DNA of 64,000 nucleotides from an uncultured Pirellula sp. (GTDB taxonomy: Bacteria; Planctomycetota; Planctomycetia; Pirellulales; Pirellulaceae): positions 1-64,000 of the forward strand of contig CAIOHR010000433.1 of the NCBI GenBank assembly GCA_903858115.1, written 5' to 3'. Shown here in pieces: positions 1 through 8,704 of this stretch. A program made the translations under genes and the position numbers. The stretch's first letter is position 1. Each line of letters opens with the position of its first letter. A model generated the notes under the pieces. The model was not told where the DNA came from, did no database searches, and saw nothing but the letters and a program-made list of their open reading frames with translations.

Positions 1-291
1 CCCCTAAAAGGGGCGAGGGGGAGAAAATCGCAGGGTTTTCGTTTGATTTCAAGGGAGTTAGAATTCTAGATTGAATCAAAATGTGGGTAATGATGAGGGG
101 CGCTAGCCCCGGTTGCTGTCTTGAACGCGATGTGCAAAGAATAGGAGACTCGTTGACAAGAACACCAGACTCAAAGTTTCGAAACCCAGAAAGAGATGGA
201 TCACAAACAGATAATTTGGATCACGAAACAAGGTGGATCACGAAACAAGGTGGATCGCAATAAGAAACAATGCGAAACGGTAAGAAAAGAG
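1..291. other. gene-free stretch before tRNA-Lys
   Basis: No convincing gene is seen here; the 60-codon frame from 81 has no recognisable protein. Visible structure: a CCCCT/GGGG hairpin at the very start, a GGGGC-GCTA-GCCCC hairpin at 97-110, and two adjacent near-identical 16-17 base direct repeats (GGATCACGAAACAAGG type) around 218-256, with a third partial copy just upstream. Their role is unknown. Confidence 0.5.
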
Positions 292-364
292 TACCCCCGC
301 AAGGACTCGAACCTTGGACCCGGTGATTAAGAGTCACCTGCTCTACCAACTGAGCTACGAGGGC
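292..364 (-). tRNA. tRNA-Lys (anticodon CUU)
   Basis: Read on the minus strand, a full 73-nt cloverleaf folds. The acceptor stem GCCCTCG pairs with CGGGGGT (one G-U at the end) and the discriminator is A. The D arm is GCTC/GAGC, the anticodon stem GGTGA/TCACC encloses the loop CTCTTAA, and the T arm is CAAGG/CCTTG around TTCGAGT. The anticodon CTT (complement of 329-331) reads AAG lysine codons. CCA is not encoded. It stands alone, divergent from infC. Confidence 0.96.
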
Positions 365-415
365 ACATTCGTGTGCGGCGATCCCAAAGGAGAAATCCCA
401 AAGGCGACGCTGTGC

Positions 416-447
416 CTCCAAAAGATGACCGAAATCTCCTTTTGGAG
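416..447. other. 9-bp inverted repeat upstream of infC
   Basis: CTCCAAAAG (416-424) and CTTTTGGAG (439-447) are perfect inverted repeats around a 14-nt loop. There is no clear U-tract, so it is not a standard terminator. It lies between the divergent tRNA-Lys and infC. Function unknown. Confidence 0.4.
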
Positions 448-546
448 TGTCGTATAGTAGCCTCCAATGGCTCGCTTGCAAGAGCAACTTTTTTTGGAAA
501 ATCGCTAGTAGATTGGCCTCATATTCAATTTTTCTCGAAAGCTCTG

Positions 547-576
547 TTGACCGAACCCCTTGCTTTTGAAGATACT
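547..576 (+). promoter_or_regulatory. candidate sigma-70 promoter for infC
   Basis: TTGACC (547-552, 5 of 6 matches to the -35 consensus) is followed after 18 bp by GATACT (571-576, 4 of 6 to the -10). Transcription from here would give an infC leader of about 105 nt containing the 597-614 hairpin and the ribosome binding site at 673-679. This is a pattern match only. Confidence 0.45.
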
Positions 577-596
577 TTAGGCAATCTGCGACCTTA

Positions 597-614
597 CGGC
601 AAAAGATTTTGCCG
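597..614 (+). other. leader hairpin ahead of infC
   Basis: CGGCAAAA (597-604) and TTTTGCCG (607-614) form a perfect 8-bp stem with a 2-nt gap, so in RNA the inner pair or two must open. It sits between the candidate promoter and the infC start, where leader control would act. No T-tract follows, so termination is not supported. Confidence 0.4.
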
Positions 615-687
615 CAACGGGGCTTCCTGTATGTTCAGGATCCGCCTTGAGTAAGGTTTGTTCAAAACTATCAAGAGGGCTTTTGCA

Positions 688-1194
688 ATCGAACGAGAAC
701 GCATTCAGACACGAGTGAACAATCAAATCCGCATATCTCCTGTGCGAGTGATTGGTCCCGATGGAACGCAATATGGAGTTATCCCCACCGATGAGGCGCT
801 TAACCGAGCACGCGACGCCGGATTAGATTTGGTGGAAGTGGCACCCACGGAAAAACCACCCGTCTGCCGCATTATGGATTTTGGCAAGTACAAGTATGAG
901 AAGAGCAAGAAGTCTGGCCAAAAGACTCACCAAACGAAAACAAAGGAAATTCGACTCCGACCTAAAACCGGAGAACATGACATCGATACCAAAGTTCGCC
1001 AAGCCATCGGTTTCTTGAAGAATAAAGATAAAGTGCAGGTCTCTGTTATCTTCCGTGGACGAGAAATGGCACACGTCGATGAAGGTCGACGAGTCATGGA
1101 GAATGTCCTCCAAGTTCTCGCAGAGTATTCCAAAGTCGAACAACCGCCGTTGCAACAAGGAAAGAAAATGATTGCGATGGTAGCCCCAAAGTAA
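688..1194 (+). CDS. infC: translation initiation factor IF-3
   Basis: IF-3 binds the 30S subunit, keeps 50S away and checks the start codon. The protein shows the family N-domain opening (RVNNQIR), the DLVEVAP and PPVCRIMDFGKYKYE motifs, a lysine-rich linker and a C-domain ending in MIAMVAPK. Length from this start is 168 aa, normal for the family. Start choice: no ATG is available. A TTG at 658 lies only 1 nt after a TAAGG, whereas ATC at 688 lies 8 nt after AAGAGGG (673-679). Non-AUG starts (AUU, AUC, AUA) are known for infC and let IF-3 repress itself, so I prefer ATC. The usual rpmI-rplT partners do not follow. Confidence 0.93.
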   Translation: MERERIQTRVNNQIRISPVRVIGPDGTQYGVIPTDEALNRARDAGLDLVEVAPTEKPPVCRIMDFGKYKYEKSKKSGQKTHQTKTKEIRLRPKTGEHDIDTKVRQAIGFLKNKDKVQVSVIFRGREMAHVDEGRRVMENVLQVLAEYSKVEQPPLQQGKKMIAMVAPK

Positions 1195-1340
1195 TCAAGT
1201 AATCAAGCAATCCTGCGATTTTGATCGCCTGATCTCCGTCTCGCGGTCTGATAGCCAATCTGAATCCATTGGCCAATCTCATTCGGGAGATTGGCGGCGA
1301 TTATACTTCAACACTCTTCAAATGCTCGGATAGTAAACGA

Positions 1341-2201
1341 ATGAGGATCGTTCGATTTGCACGCCCAGATGAATCGCTAGGATGGGGATTGCAGAACAGT
1401 TATGGCATCCAAGACTTGACGCTTGCAGACCCAAGCTTGCCAACCTCCACGTCTGACCTGATTCAAAAATGGAGGTCGCTTCTGCCTCGCATTCAAAGCT
1501 TGGCGAAGAAACTCGGCACGAGCGACCAAGTGCTGAAAGTGCTTTGCCCAATCGATCGCCCCAACAAGATCTTGTGCATCGGCCTGAATTACCGGGATCA
1601 TGCCATCGAAACCAAAGCACCCATTCCAGACGAGCCCATCGTCTTCTGCAAAATGGCGACGTCCATGATTGGACCGGATGAAACTATCCGTCTACCTAAA
1701 GTCAGCAAGGAGGTTGATTATGAAGCGGAACTTGTGGTCGTCATCGGCGCAAAGATGAAGAACGTCTCAGAACAAGAAGCCAGCCAGGGGATCTTCGGAT
1801 ACTCGATCGGGCATGACGTATCTGCACGCGATTGGCAAAAAGGAAAACCTGGCAAGCAATGGTTCCTTGGGAAATCCTTTGACACTTTTGCACCGCTCGG
1901 GCCCTCGATCGTTACGACCGACGAAGTTTCCAACACATCGAATCTTCGGGTTCAATGTCGAATCAACGGCGAAACGGTTCAGGATTCAACGACCAAAGAG
2001 CTTATCTTTTCGCCTTTGCAGATCGTTGCCTATATCTCACAAGTAATGACATTGGAGCCCGGCGATGTGATTTATACCGGAACGCCGCCAGGGGTGGGTA
2101 TGGCTCGAACGCCACCTCGATTTCTCAAAGAGGGTGATGTCGTCGAAATTGAGATCGAATCCCTTGGCATTTTGCGCAACCCTGTCATTCAAGAAGTTTA
2201 G
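1341..2201 (+). CDS. fumarylacetoacetate hydrolase family protein
   Basis: FAH-family enzymes hydrolyse or hydrate beta-diketo or 2-keto acids with a divalent metal. Seen: a short N-terminal domain, then the family core with the motif ILCIGLNYRDHA near residue 80, the acidic metal-site region EVDYEAELVVVIG, the GHDVSARD segment, KQWFLGKSFDTFAPLGP and the C-terminal PGDVIYTGTPPGVG. The ATG at 1341 is chosen because the upstream in-frame extension is unlike the family and lacks ATG. About 286 aa, usual size. Substrate cannot be told from sequence; 2-hydroxyhepta-2,4-diene-1,7-dioate isomerase-like and ureidoglycolate lyase-like activities are possible. Confidence 0.85.
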   Translation: MRIVRFARPDESLGWGLQNSYGIQDLTLADPSLPTSTSDLIQKWRSLLPRIQSLAKKLGTSDQVLKVLCPIDRPNKILCIGLNYRDHAIETKAPIPDEPIVFCKMATSMIGPDETIRLPKVSKEVDYEAELVVVIGAKMKNVSEQEASQGIFGYSIGHDVSARDWQKGKPGKQWFLGKSFDTFAPLGPSIVTTDEVSNTSNLRVQCRINGETVQDSTTKELIFSPLQIVAYISQVMTLEPGDVIYTGTPPGVGMARTPPRFLKEGDVVEIEIESLGILRNPVIQEV

Positions 2202-2277
2202 GCGAAAAGACAGTTGGAAACATCGCAACCCGAAGCGTAAGCAAGGGACGATTTCATCCGCCGCTCGCCTTAGGCCC

Positions 2278-3510
2278 CTAACGCTCAGATACGAACGGCT
2301 GAGAGATCATGGATTCGAACCATTGTATCTCTTTGGCGATGCCTTTGCTCAACTCGGACACCTGCAGTTCTTTCGGTAGCACGGTCCAGGCATACGTCTC
2401 CACCTCAAAGTGACCTGTAGGGAATGACTCCTTTCCCATGTGAGGCGCGAGTAATTGCCAGCAGCGAGAGATTTCTGATTGTGTGGAATCAAGTGCACCC
2501 AAGGATGGCAGGTAGATTGGAACGTGGAAGTGAATTCTCCACTTCCCGTCGCTCGGTGGCGTACCACCACAGGAAGCAATTGCATCTGGTAAGTCTTCGA
2601 CCAGCAAACGTTCTCCATTCGATGTTTCGATATGGGTTTGATGCAGGTAACGTTCTTCAACAAACCCAGCGAGTTGGCTCCAACTCGCTTCGCGTTGCTC
2701 TCTATCGAGTTTTTGCCAGTCGATAGCGACTGCCGATGAGACCTGGACTTTCCCTATTCGTATACCGGCCTCGATGGATTGTTGAATTTCTTTAGACTGG
2801 TCTTCGAACATGACGGCTGCATGGCAAACATCATGGCAAAGTGTAATGTGATCCTGAGCGATACGTCGATCCTCACGCGAAGGAAGGGCGGCTAGGAAAC
2901 GATCTAAATAAAAGGAACGAAATGATGCACTATCGGTCAGCATGCATCCTGGTTCTGGTTCGACTGCCAATACGATGTGTCGCCCTGTGTTTTGTTTCAA
3001 TCGATCCAGTTGTTGAGCGATCTCCATCCAGTGCTTTACGACAAGCGTCTGTTGTTCGCTGGATAGCTGAGGTGTTCCCCATGCGATCGGGAGTGTTGAA
3101 ATACTGCCAGCCATACCTTCCGGCAAAATCGCATCCAGCAGTCGAATCAGTTGCGAAGTGTAGTTTGCACGCGAAGCCTCCCACCATGTTGGCAAATAGA
3201 CTTGATGCTTGACCCGCTTTTGATGAAAGTCCCCCTGCGGGAATCCATTCAAAGTAAATGGTGCCAACTTCAGATTAGCCAGGGTACTTCGAAGCTTTTC
3301 CAGATTGGCAGATTCGAGTGCTTGGATTGCAGACAATTCCGAGAACCACAACCCAACACCGAGGGTCTTGTCGGAATCAGACGCATGCATGCAACTCCAG
3401 ACTCGGTGGCTGAATAGGTGCAAATTGTCGATCACCGCAGCAAAATCGCGTCCGGCATGAACATTGGTGCAATACCCTGTTTGAAGGATCATCGGATTCG
3501 AAGGGTTCAT
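2278..3510 (-). CDS. EboE-like protein (TIM-barrel, metabolite traffic family)
   Basis: The N-terminus (TGYCTNVHAGRDFAAV), the FTLNGFPQGDFHQKRVK segment and the LPEGMAGSISTLPIAWG segment match my memory of EboE, a xylose-isomerase-like TIM-barrel protein of the ebo cluster. That cluster is linked to moving precursors such as those of scytonemin, and polyprenol-like compounds, across the inner membrane. Conserved acidic and histidine positions (VEPEPG, HDVCHAAV) fit a barrel metal site. Length 410 aa is typical. No eboA-D or eboF lies beside it, so its partner is elsewhere or it works alone. It is divergent from aroC with 136 bp between. Confidence 0.7.
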   Translation of the reverse strand: MNPSNPMILQTGYCTNVHAGRDFAAVIDNLHLFSHRVWSCMHASDSDKTLGVGLWFSELSAIQALESANLEKLRSTLANLKLAPFTLNGFPQGDFHQKRVKHQVYLPTWWEASRANYTSQLIRLLDAILPEGMAGSISTLPIAWGTPQLSSEQQTLVVKHWMEIAQQLDRLKQNTGRHIVLAVEPEPGCMLTDSASFRSFYLDRFLAALPSREDRRIAQDHITLCHDVCHAAVMFEDQSKEIQQSIEAGIRIGKVQVSSAVAIDWQKLDREQREASWSQLAGFVEERYLHQTHIETSNGERLLVEDLPDAIASCGGTPPSDGKWRIHFHVPIYLPSLGALDSTQSEISRCWQLLAPHMGKESFPTGHFEVETYAWTVLPKELQVSELSKGIAKEIQWFESMISQPFVSER

Positions 3511-3646
3511 GAGGAGGGATCGGTTGGGGACTGCCAGCCATGGAGAATCGCGGCTTGGCTATCGGTTCGAAGGGACTAAACTAAGGGTTCCCTGTGTTTT
3601 GCAAAGTAGAAACTACCAAATTCCTGTCATTAAGAAACCACCATTT

Positions 3647-4795
3647 ATGCTTCGATATTGGACTGCTGGCGAATCACACGGGAAAGCACTATTAGCGTTG
3701 GTGGACGGATTTCCTGCGGGAATGCCCATTGATACTGCGATGATCGATCGAGAACTGCAACTCAGGCAGGGAGGCTATGGTCGCGGTGGGCGTCAGAAAT
3801 TGGAGCAGGATCATGTCGATATCCTGACGGGTGTTTGGCAGGGTACGTCTTTAGGATCTCCGATCATGCTCCAAGTGATCAATAATGATTACAAGCTGGA
3901 ACGACTGAAAGAACTAGAACGCCCTCGACCTGGTCATGCCGACTTAACGGGCGCAATCAAGTATCTCGGATCAATCCGAGGCGTACTGGAGCGTTCGAGC
4001 GCAAGAGAGACAGCCGTACGCGTGGCTGCTGGAGCGTTGGCCAGACAATTGTTGAGCCATTTTGGCATCGAAACGATTGGCTATGTTTTGGAATTGGGAG
4101 CGATGCCTATCGGTCGCGGCGAGACACTTGGGGGAACCATTGCCGCTGCTCGCGAATTGCGAGACTCGAGCAGTATCTATTCGGTAGCTCCATCTCGGGA
4201 TAAAGAAGCAGAACAATACATCGATCGCATGGCCGACGAAGGTGATACGCTCGGTGGCATTATCGAGGTTCGGGTGGATGGATTGCCTTTCGGATTGGGT
4301 ACTCATGCACAATGGGATCGAAAGCTGGATGGTAAATTGGCCCAAGCAGTGATGGCGGTCCAAGCCATCAAAGGGGTCGAAATAGGCATGGGCTTTGAAG
4401 CCGCACGCCGTCCTGGGTCGCAAGTGCATGATCCGATCCATTATGACCCTTCGCAAGCAGAGACTGCCAATCTAGGTTACGTACGACCCACCAACAATGC
4501 CGGTGGTCTGGAAGGTGGAATGACCAACGGTCAGTCTCTCATATTGCGTGCTGCCAAGAAACCGATCAGCACACTTCGTAAGCCACTCGATTCGATTCGA
4601 ATGGAAGACAAGCAGTCGCATCGAGCGAGCTACGAACGAAGTGATGTATGTGCGATATCGGCAGCAGCCATTATCGTAGAGCATGTGGTCGCATTCGAAA
4701 TCGCTGCAGCCGTGGTCGACAAATTCGGCGGGGACAGTCTCGTCGAAATGAAGGCTCGTTACGAGTTGTTTCAGCAGATGGCAAGAAAGCACTGA
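3647..4795 (+). CDS. aroC: chorismate synthase
   Basis: Converts 5-enolpyruvylshikimate 3-phosphate to chorismate using reduced FMN, the last common step to the aromatic amino acids. Diagnostic segments are all present: GESHGKALLALVDGFPAG at the N-terminus, RPGHADLTGAIKY, SARETAVRVAAGALA and the C-terminal KFGGDSLVEM. The ATG at 3647 gives MLRYWTAGESHG, the expected beginning; the longer frame upstream is not family-like. 382 aa, normal. Its stop overlaps the next ATG (TGATG at 4793-4797), so the downstream gene is probably translationally coupled. Confidence 0.96.
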   Translation: MLRYWTAGESHGKALLALVDGFPAGMPIDTAMIDRELQLRQGGYGRGGRQKLEQDHVDILTGVWQGTSLGSPIMLQVINNDYKLERLKELERPRPGHADLTGAIKYLGSIRGVLERSSARETAVRVAAGALARQLLSHFGIETIGYVLELGAMPIGRGETLGGTIAAARELRDSSSIYSVAPSRDKEAEQYIDRMADEGDTLGGIIEVRVDGLPFGLGTHAQWDRKLDGKLAQAVMAVQAIKGVEIGMGFEAARRPGSQVHDPIHYDPSQAETANLGYVRPTNNAGGLEGGMTNGQSLILRAAKKPISTLRKPLDSIRMEDKQSHRASYERSDVCAISAAAIIVEHVVAFEIAAAVVDKFGGDSLVEMKARYELFQQMARKH

Positions 4796-5451
4796 TGAAC
4801 TGCCTGTCCCACGCTTTTCAGTATCTCAGCGATCCCATGTTTGCCGCGGGCACTTGTCTTCCCGATTGGATCGGAATGATCAATCGACGGGTACGAGTCA
4901 GGCGCCCCCAAGTCCAAAGCTTCCTCCGCGCAACCGATGAACGGGACGGGCGGGTCGCAGTCGCGCATGGGATCGCACGACACTTGCAGGACGATGATTC
5001 GTTTCACAATGCTGTACCCTTCTTAGAAACATGCAACTCTATATCGAAGCTCATGAGGGAACATTGTCCGGATAGTACCGGGCACCGATCTGCCTTTGTT
5101 GGACATATTGTGACGGAGCTTTTGTTGGATGCTTCGATCGAGACGGATCAGCCTGGAACGATGGAACGTTACTATCAAGCGATCGAGTTAGTTCCTGCGC
5201 CATTGCTGGAGTCGACGGTGAATGCGATTGCATCAAGACCGATTGATGATTTGGCGCGGTTTATGGACAAGTACTTGTCGTCAAGATTTCTCTTTGACTA
5301 TTTGACCGATGATGGACTGATGCACCGAATGAATGGTATCCTCCAACGCGTGACGCTCGAACCCATTCCCGAAGCTTGCCAATGGATACTTCGTGAAGCA
5401 AGGGGTATCGTATACGCTCGACGGCTGGAACTCTTGCAAGCCGTAGGCTAA
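4795..5451 (+). CDS. ACP-phosphodiesterase-like protein (DUF479-type)
   Basis: 218 aa, no signal peptide. The opening MNCLSHAFQYL...GTCLPDWIG resembles the AcpH family start (MN-L-H, then G-x-x-x-x-D), and GIARHLQDDDSFHN resembles its G-I-x-x-H-x-x-x-D-x-F helix. AcpH removes 4'-phosphopantetheine from acyl carrier protein, but several planctomycete relatives are uncharacterised, so the activity is a guess. The start overlaps the aroC stop (TGATG) and cysK-like follows 31 nt later, giving a probable aroC operon. It could equally be an uncharacterised all-helical protein. Confidence 0.5.
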   Translation: MNCLSHAFQYLSDPMFAAGTCLPDWIGMINRRVRVRRPQVQSFLRATDERDGRVAVAHGIARHLQDDDSFHNAVPFLETCNSISKLMREHCPDSTGHRSAFVGHIVTELLLDASIETDQPGTMERYYQAIELVPAPLLESTVNAIASRPIDDLARFMDKYLSSRFLFDYLTDDGLMHRMNGILQRVTLEPIPEACQWILREARGIVYARRLELLQAVG

Positions 5452-5482
5452 TGGCACTCACGTCTGACGATCGCGATCAACG

Positions 5483-6436
5483 ATGAAAACGAATACAAAC
5501 TCAGTCACAACCACGTCGTCAGTGCGAGGCGATGCTCTGCTGGCAATGATCGGCAACACTCCGATGATCCCGCTTCATTTTGCGGAAGAGAATCGAATCC
5601 TCTGGGCTAAGTGCGAGTTTCTCAATCCGAGCGGTAGCATCAAAGATCGATTGGCCAGAACGATTGTCCTCGATGCGGAGTCCCGTGGATTGCTGCATCG
5701 CGAGTCGATCATTCTCGAGTGTACGAGCGGCAATACCGGGATTGCATTCGCCATGGTAGGAGCTGCTCGTGGATATCGAGTAGCAATCGTGATGTCCGAA
5801 CGAGCGAGTGGAGAACGTCGGAAGATCATTCAGCATTTTGGTGCGGAACTGATTCTCTTTGCGGATGCGGGATACAAGCGAGGTATCGAGATGACTCGCG
5901 AAATGGCGCAGGCTGATCCACGGTACTTTTTGCCTCGCCAGTTTGAAAACCCGCTCAATGCCTTGGACCACGAATGGGAAACGGGTGTCGAGATGTTAGA
6001 GCAATTGGAGGGACGGGTCGATTGCTTTGTTTCTGGCTATGGCACGGGAGGAACGTTGGCGGGTTGTTCCAAAGCGTTGAAGAAGGGTAATGCAATGACG
6101 CAGATCTTCGCGATGGAGCCAGCAGAAGCGGCGTTGCTAACTGGCGAGGAGGCCTGTTGTCATTGGATTGAAGGGATAGCAGGCGGTTTCGTACCGCCGT
6201 TACTTCAAGGTGTGGAGCTCAGTGGAGTCGTCAAGGTATCGAGCCAGGAAGCGATGGAAATGACCCTAAGGCTCAATCGAGAGTTCGGGCTTCTAGTAGG
6301 ATCTTCGTCTGGGGCCAATGTAGCTGCTGCGCTTCGCGTCGCGAGGAACTTTCCTTCCGACGCGAGGGTTGTGACGATATTGTGTGATCGCGCGGAACGC
6401 TATTTCAGCACCAGACTCTTCGGTGATTGCTCTTAG
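5483..6436 (+). CDS. cysteine synthase family PLP enzyme
   Basis: Fold-type II PLP enzyme of the O-acetylserine sulfhydrylase/cystathionine-beta-synthase group. It has the substrate loop MIGNTPMIPL, the PLP lysine in NPSGSIKDR (Lys54), the TSGNTGIAFA loop, the phosphate-binding GTGGTLAG and the C-terminal VGSSSGANVAAA. It probably makes cysteine from O-acetylserine and sulfide. 317 aa is normal. It follows the ACP-phosphodiesterase-like gene and its last 4 bases overlap the end of the convergent ppk gene. CysK, CysM and related donor-specific forms cannot be separated by eye. Confidence 0.88.
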   Translation: MKTNTNSVTTTSSVRGDALLAMIGNTPMIPLHFAEENRILWAKCEFLNPSGSIKDRLARTIVLDAESRGLLHRESIILECTSGNTGIAFAMVGAARGYRVAIVMSERASGERRKIIQHFGAELILFADAGYKRGIEMTREMAQADPRYFLPRQFENPLNALDHEWETGVEMLEQLEGRVDCFVSGYGTGGTLAGCSKALKKGNAMTQIFAMEPAEAALLTGEEACCHWIEGIAGGFVPPLLQGVELSGVVKVSSQEAMEMTLRLNREFGLLVGSSSGANVAAALRVARNFPSDARVVTILCDRAERYFSTRLFGDCS

Positions 6437-8547
6437 CTCATTTGACCAGAAGCTTTGTGCGGCTCAAAGGTTGTCCTGGCTGCATGTTCCGCTTTCTTAA
6501 TCGCCTCAACCGCGGATTCGTAGAGGGAACGCTGTGCGCGAAACTTAGGTTGTGGGCCGTCCGCTTGGACACGAGTGTATTGGCCGTCTGGACCGAGCCG
6601 CCATGCATTTTGATTGTCGCGGAAATAAGTATCCAGGATCTCCATCAACCGATTGCGAGACGCGGTGTCTTCGACGGGTACCAGCAATTCTACCCGTCTG
6701 TCGAAAGAGCGAGTCATCCAGTCCGCGCTACTAATAAAGACCGAGTCGTCACCTCCGTGGTAGAAATACAAAATTCTCGCGTGTTCCAGGAATCGGTCGA
6801 CAATGCTAACGACCGAGATGTTTTCGCTAAGGCCTGGGACGCCTGGTCGCAAGCAGCAAATCCCTCTTACATTCAATCGTACAACAACGCCCGCTTGGCT
6901 CGCTTCGTAGAGTGCCTTGATGATATCAGGATCGACCAACGCATTCATTTTGGCAGCAATGTATGCTTTCTGGCCATTGCGACGATTCTGCGTTTCCGCT
7001 TGGATCAATGACAATAGCTTCTTTCGAAGCCCAAGGGGTGCGGAATCCAACTTCTCGTAGGGCTGCGGTTGGCTGTAGCCTGTGATCGCATTGATGAACG
7101 AGCTTGCATCGCGTCCAAGCGATTCATTGCAGGTCATATAGCTGATGTCACTATACATTCTTGAGGTGACTTCGTTGTAATTGCCCGTCCCAAAATGTAC
7201 ATAACGAACGACACCTGATGCTTCGCGCCGTACCACCACGCAGACTTTCGCATGAGTCTTCAATCCACGAACACCGTAGATGACTTGGACACCAGACTTC
7301 TCCAATTCCCGAGCCCACTCGATATTTCGTTGCTCATCGAATCTGGCCTTCAACTCTACGATGGCAGTGACATATTTTCCTCGTTCAGCCGCTGCCTTTA
7401 ATGCGGCGACAATAGGACTCTTGCGGCTGGTTCGATACAGCACTTGTTTGATCGCGAGAACGTCAGGATCTTTCGCGGACTCTTCGATAAACCGAACGAC
7501 TGGCTCGAAGCTCTCAAATGGGTGACACAGCAACAGTTCATGCTCTGCAATCGTAGCGAACATGCTTTTGGTAGGATCGATCGCAGGCGATTTTTGAGCA
7601 AGCCACACCGTGTCTCTCAATGCGGGGAATCCCTCGATATCTGCAATATGCATCATATTGGCAAGATCGAGAGGGCCTGGAATGCGAAACACATCTCTAG
7701 GCTGCAATTGAAGACATGTCGATAAAAAATCAACTGTGCTCTCTGAAGCACCCTGAGCTATCTCCAGACGCACGAAGCCCGCTGAGCGACGCGAGTGCAA
7801 TACCTCTTCCATGCCGAGCATCAAATCGGCAGCGCTGTCTTCACGCACGGAAACGTCCGCATTGCGGGTAACGCGAAACGCTACGCATTCGTCGATCCGT
7901 TTGCCCGGGTAATACTCGTCGATAAACTCAGACGCGATATCCTCGAGCAACGCATAGCTATAGCCACGATCGCTAGGGAGAGTAATAAACCTCGATAGCG
8001 CCTTGCCTAGCGGCACAATGGCAAATCGATAGGGGTTCTCCGAATCGCCACTCGCCATTCGGACGCAAAGATGTAGTCCTAGATTCGCAAGGATCGGAAA
8101 CGGATTCTCGCTGTCGATATCCATCGGTGAGACCACCGGATAAATCTCCTCGCGGAAGAAGCGAGCCATGGCTTCACGATGGCGGGCAGATGCCGATTTT
8201 GCAACAACATGCTCCAGCCCTTCTGCATTCAAGATAGGTTCGATTTGCTCCATGAAGCAACCGTATTGGTCTCGAACGATCTTTCCTACCCGATCGAAGA
8301 TCTGCTCCAGTTGTTGACTCACCGTCAGTCCACTCGGGTCTCGAGTATCGATTCCACGCGAGTGCTGTATCTGAAGTCCCCCGACACGCACCATGAAGAA
8401 CTCATCCAGATTACTTGCGGTAATCGCCAAGAACTTCAATCGTTCTAGAACAGGTACCTTTGCATAGATGGCTTGATCCAAAACTCGCTGATTGAACTCA
8501 AGCCAACTAAGCTCGCGGTTGATGAAGGGGGAGTCGATGTTTGGCAT
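6433..8547 (-). CDS. ppk1: polyphosphate kinase 1
   Basis: Makes polyphosphate from the gamma-phosphate of ATP, reversibly. The 704-aa protein has the N-terminal FINRELSWLEFNQRVL signature, SNLDEFFMVRVGGL, and the kinase core with LKTHAKVCVVV (His432, equivalent to the phosphorylated histidine of E. coli Ppk) and YVHFGTGNYN (His451). The final segment SSADWMTRSFDRRVELLVPV is also typical. It is convergent with the cysteine synthase gene, sharing 4 bases, and lies downstream of the rpsI terminator, so it has its own promoter in 8548-8622. Confidence 0.96.
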   Translation of the reverse strand: MPNIDSPFINRELSWLEFNQRVLDQAIYAKVPVLERLKFLAITASNLDEFFMVRVGGLQIQHSRGIDTRDPSGLTVSQQLEQIFDRVGKIVRDQYGCFMEQIEPILNAEGLEHVVAKSASARHREAMARFFREEIYPVVSPMDIDSENPFPILANLGLHLCVRMASGDSENPYRFAIVPLGKALSRFITLPSDRGYSYALLEDIASEFIDEYYPGKRIDECVAFRVTRNADVSVREDSAADLMLGMEEVLHSRRSAGFVRLEIAQGASESTVDFLSTCLQLQPRDVFRIPGPLDLANMMHIADIEGFPALRDTVWLAQKSPAIDPTKSMFATIAEHELLLCHPFESFEPVVRFIEESAKDPDVLAIKQVLYRTSRKSPIVAALKAAAERGKYVTAIVELKARFDEQRNIEWARELEKSGVQVIYGVRGLKTHAKVCVVVRREASGVVRYVHFGTGNYNEVTSRMYSDISYMTCNESLGRDASSFINAITGYSQPQPYEKLDSAPLGLRKKLLSLIQAETQNRRNGQKAYIAAKMNALVDPDIIKALYEASQAGVVVRLNVRGICCLRPGVPGLSENISVVSIVDRFLEHARILYFYHGGDDSVFISSADWMTRSFDRRVELLVPVEDTASRNRLMEILDTYFRDNQNAWRLGPDGQYTRVQADGPQPKFRAQRSLYESAVEAIKKAEHAARTTFEPHKASGQMS

Positions 8548-8622
8548 GCGAGGGTATGCAGGGCCGAAGGGGGACAGGGGTATGTGACCAGATATCGTAC
8601 TCGCTTAGCAATGGATGAGAAC

Positions 8623-8656
8623 AACAAAAAAGCCTGAGGCGATTACCTCAGGCTTT
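8623..8656 (-). terminator. intrinsic terminator of rplM-rpsI
   Basis: On the minus strand an 11-bp perfect stem (AAAGCCTGAGG, loop TAATCG, CCTCAGGCTTT) runs into a T-rich tail. It lies 49 nt past the rpsI stop, the expected place for the end of the operon. Confidence 0.88.
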
Positions 8657-8704
8657 CGTGAATACTGTTTGGCGAATATGAGCTCTGGGTGAGCCAATCG
8701 AGAA

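Noticed and set aside
373..654. 93-codon frame upstream of infC
   Set aside because: No recognisable protein, no ribosome site, and it overlaps the promoter and leader hairpins of infC.
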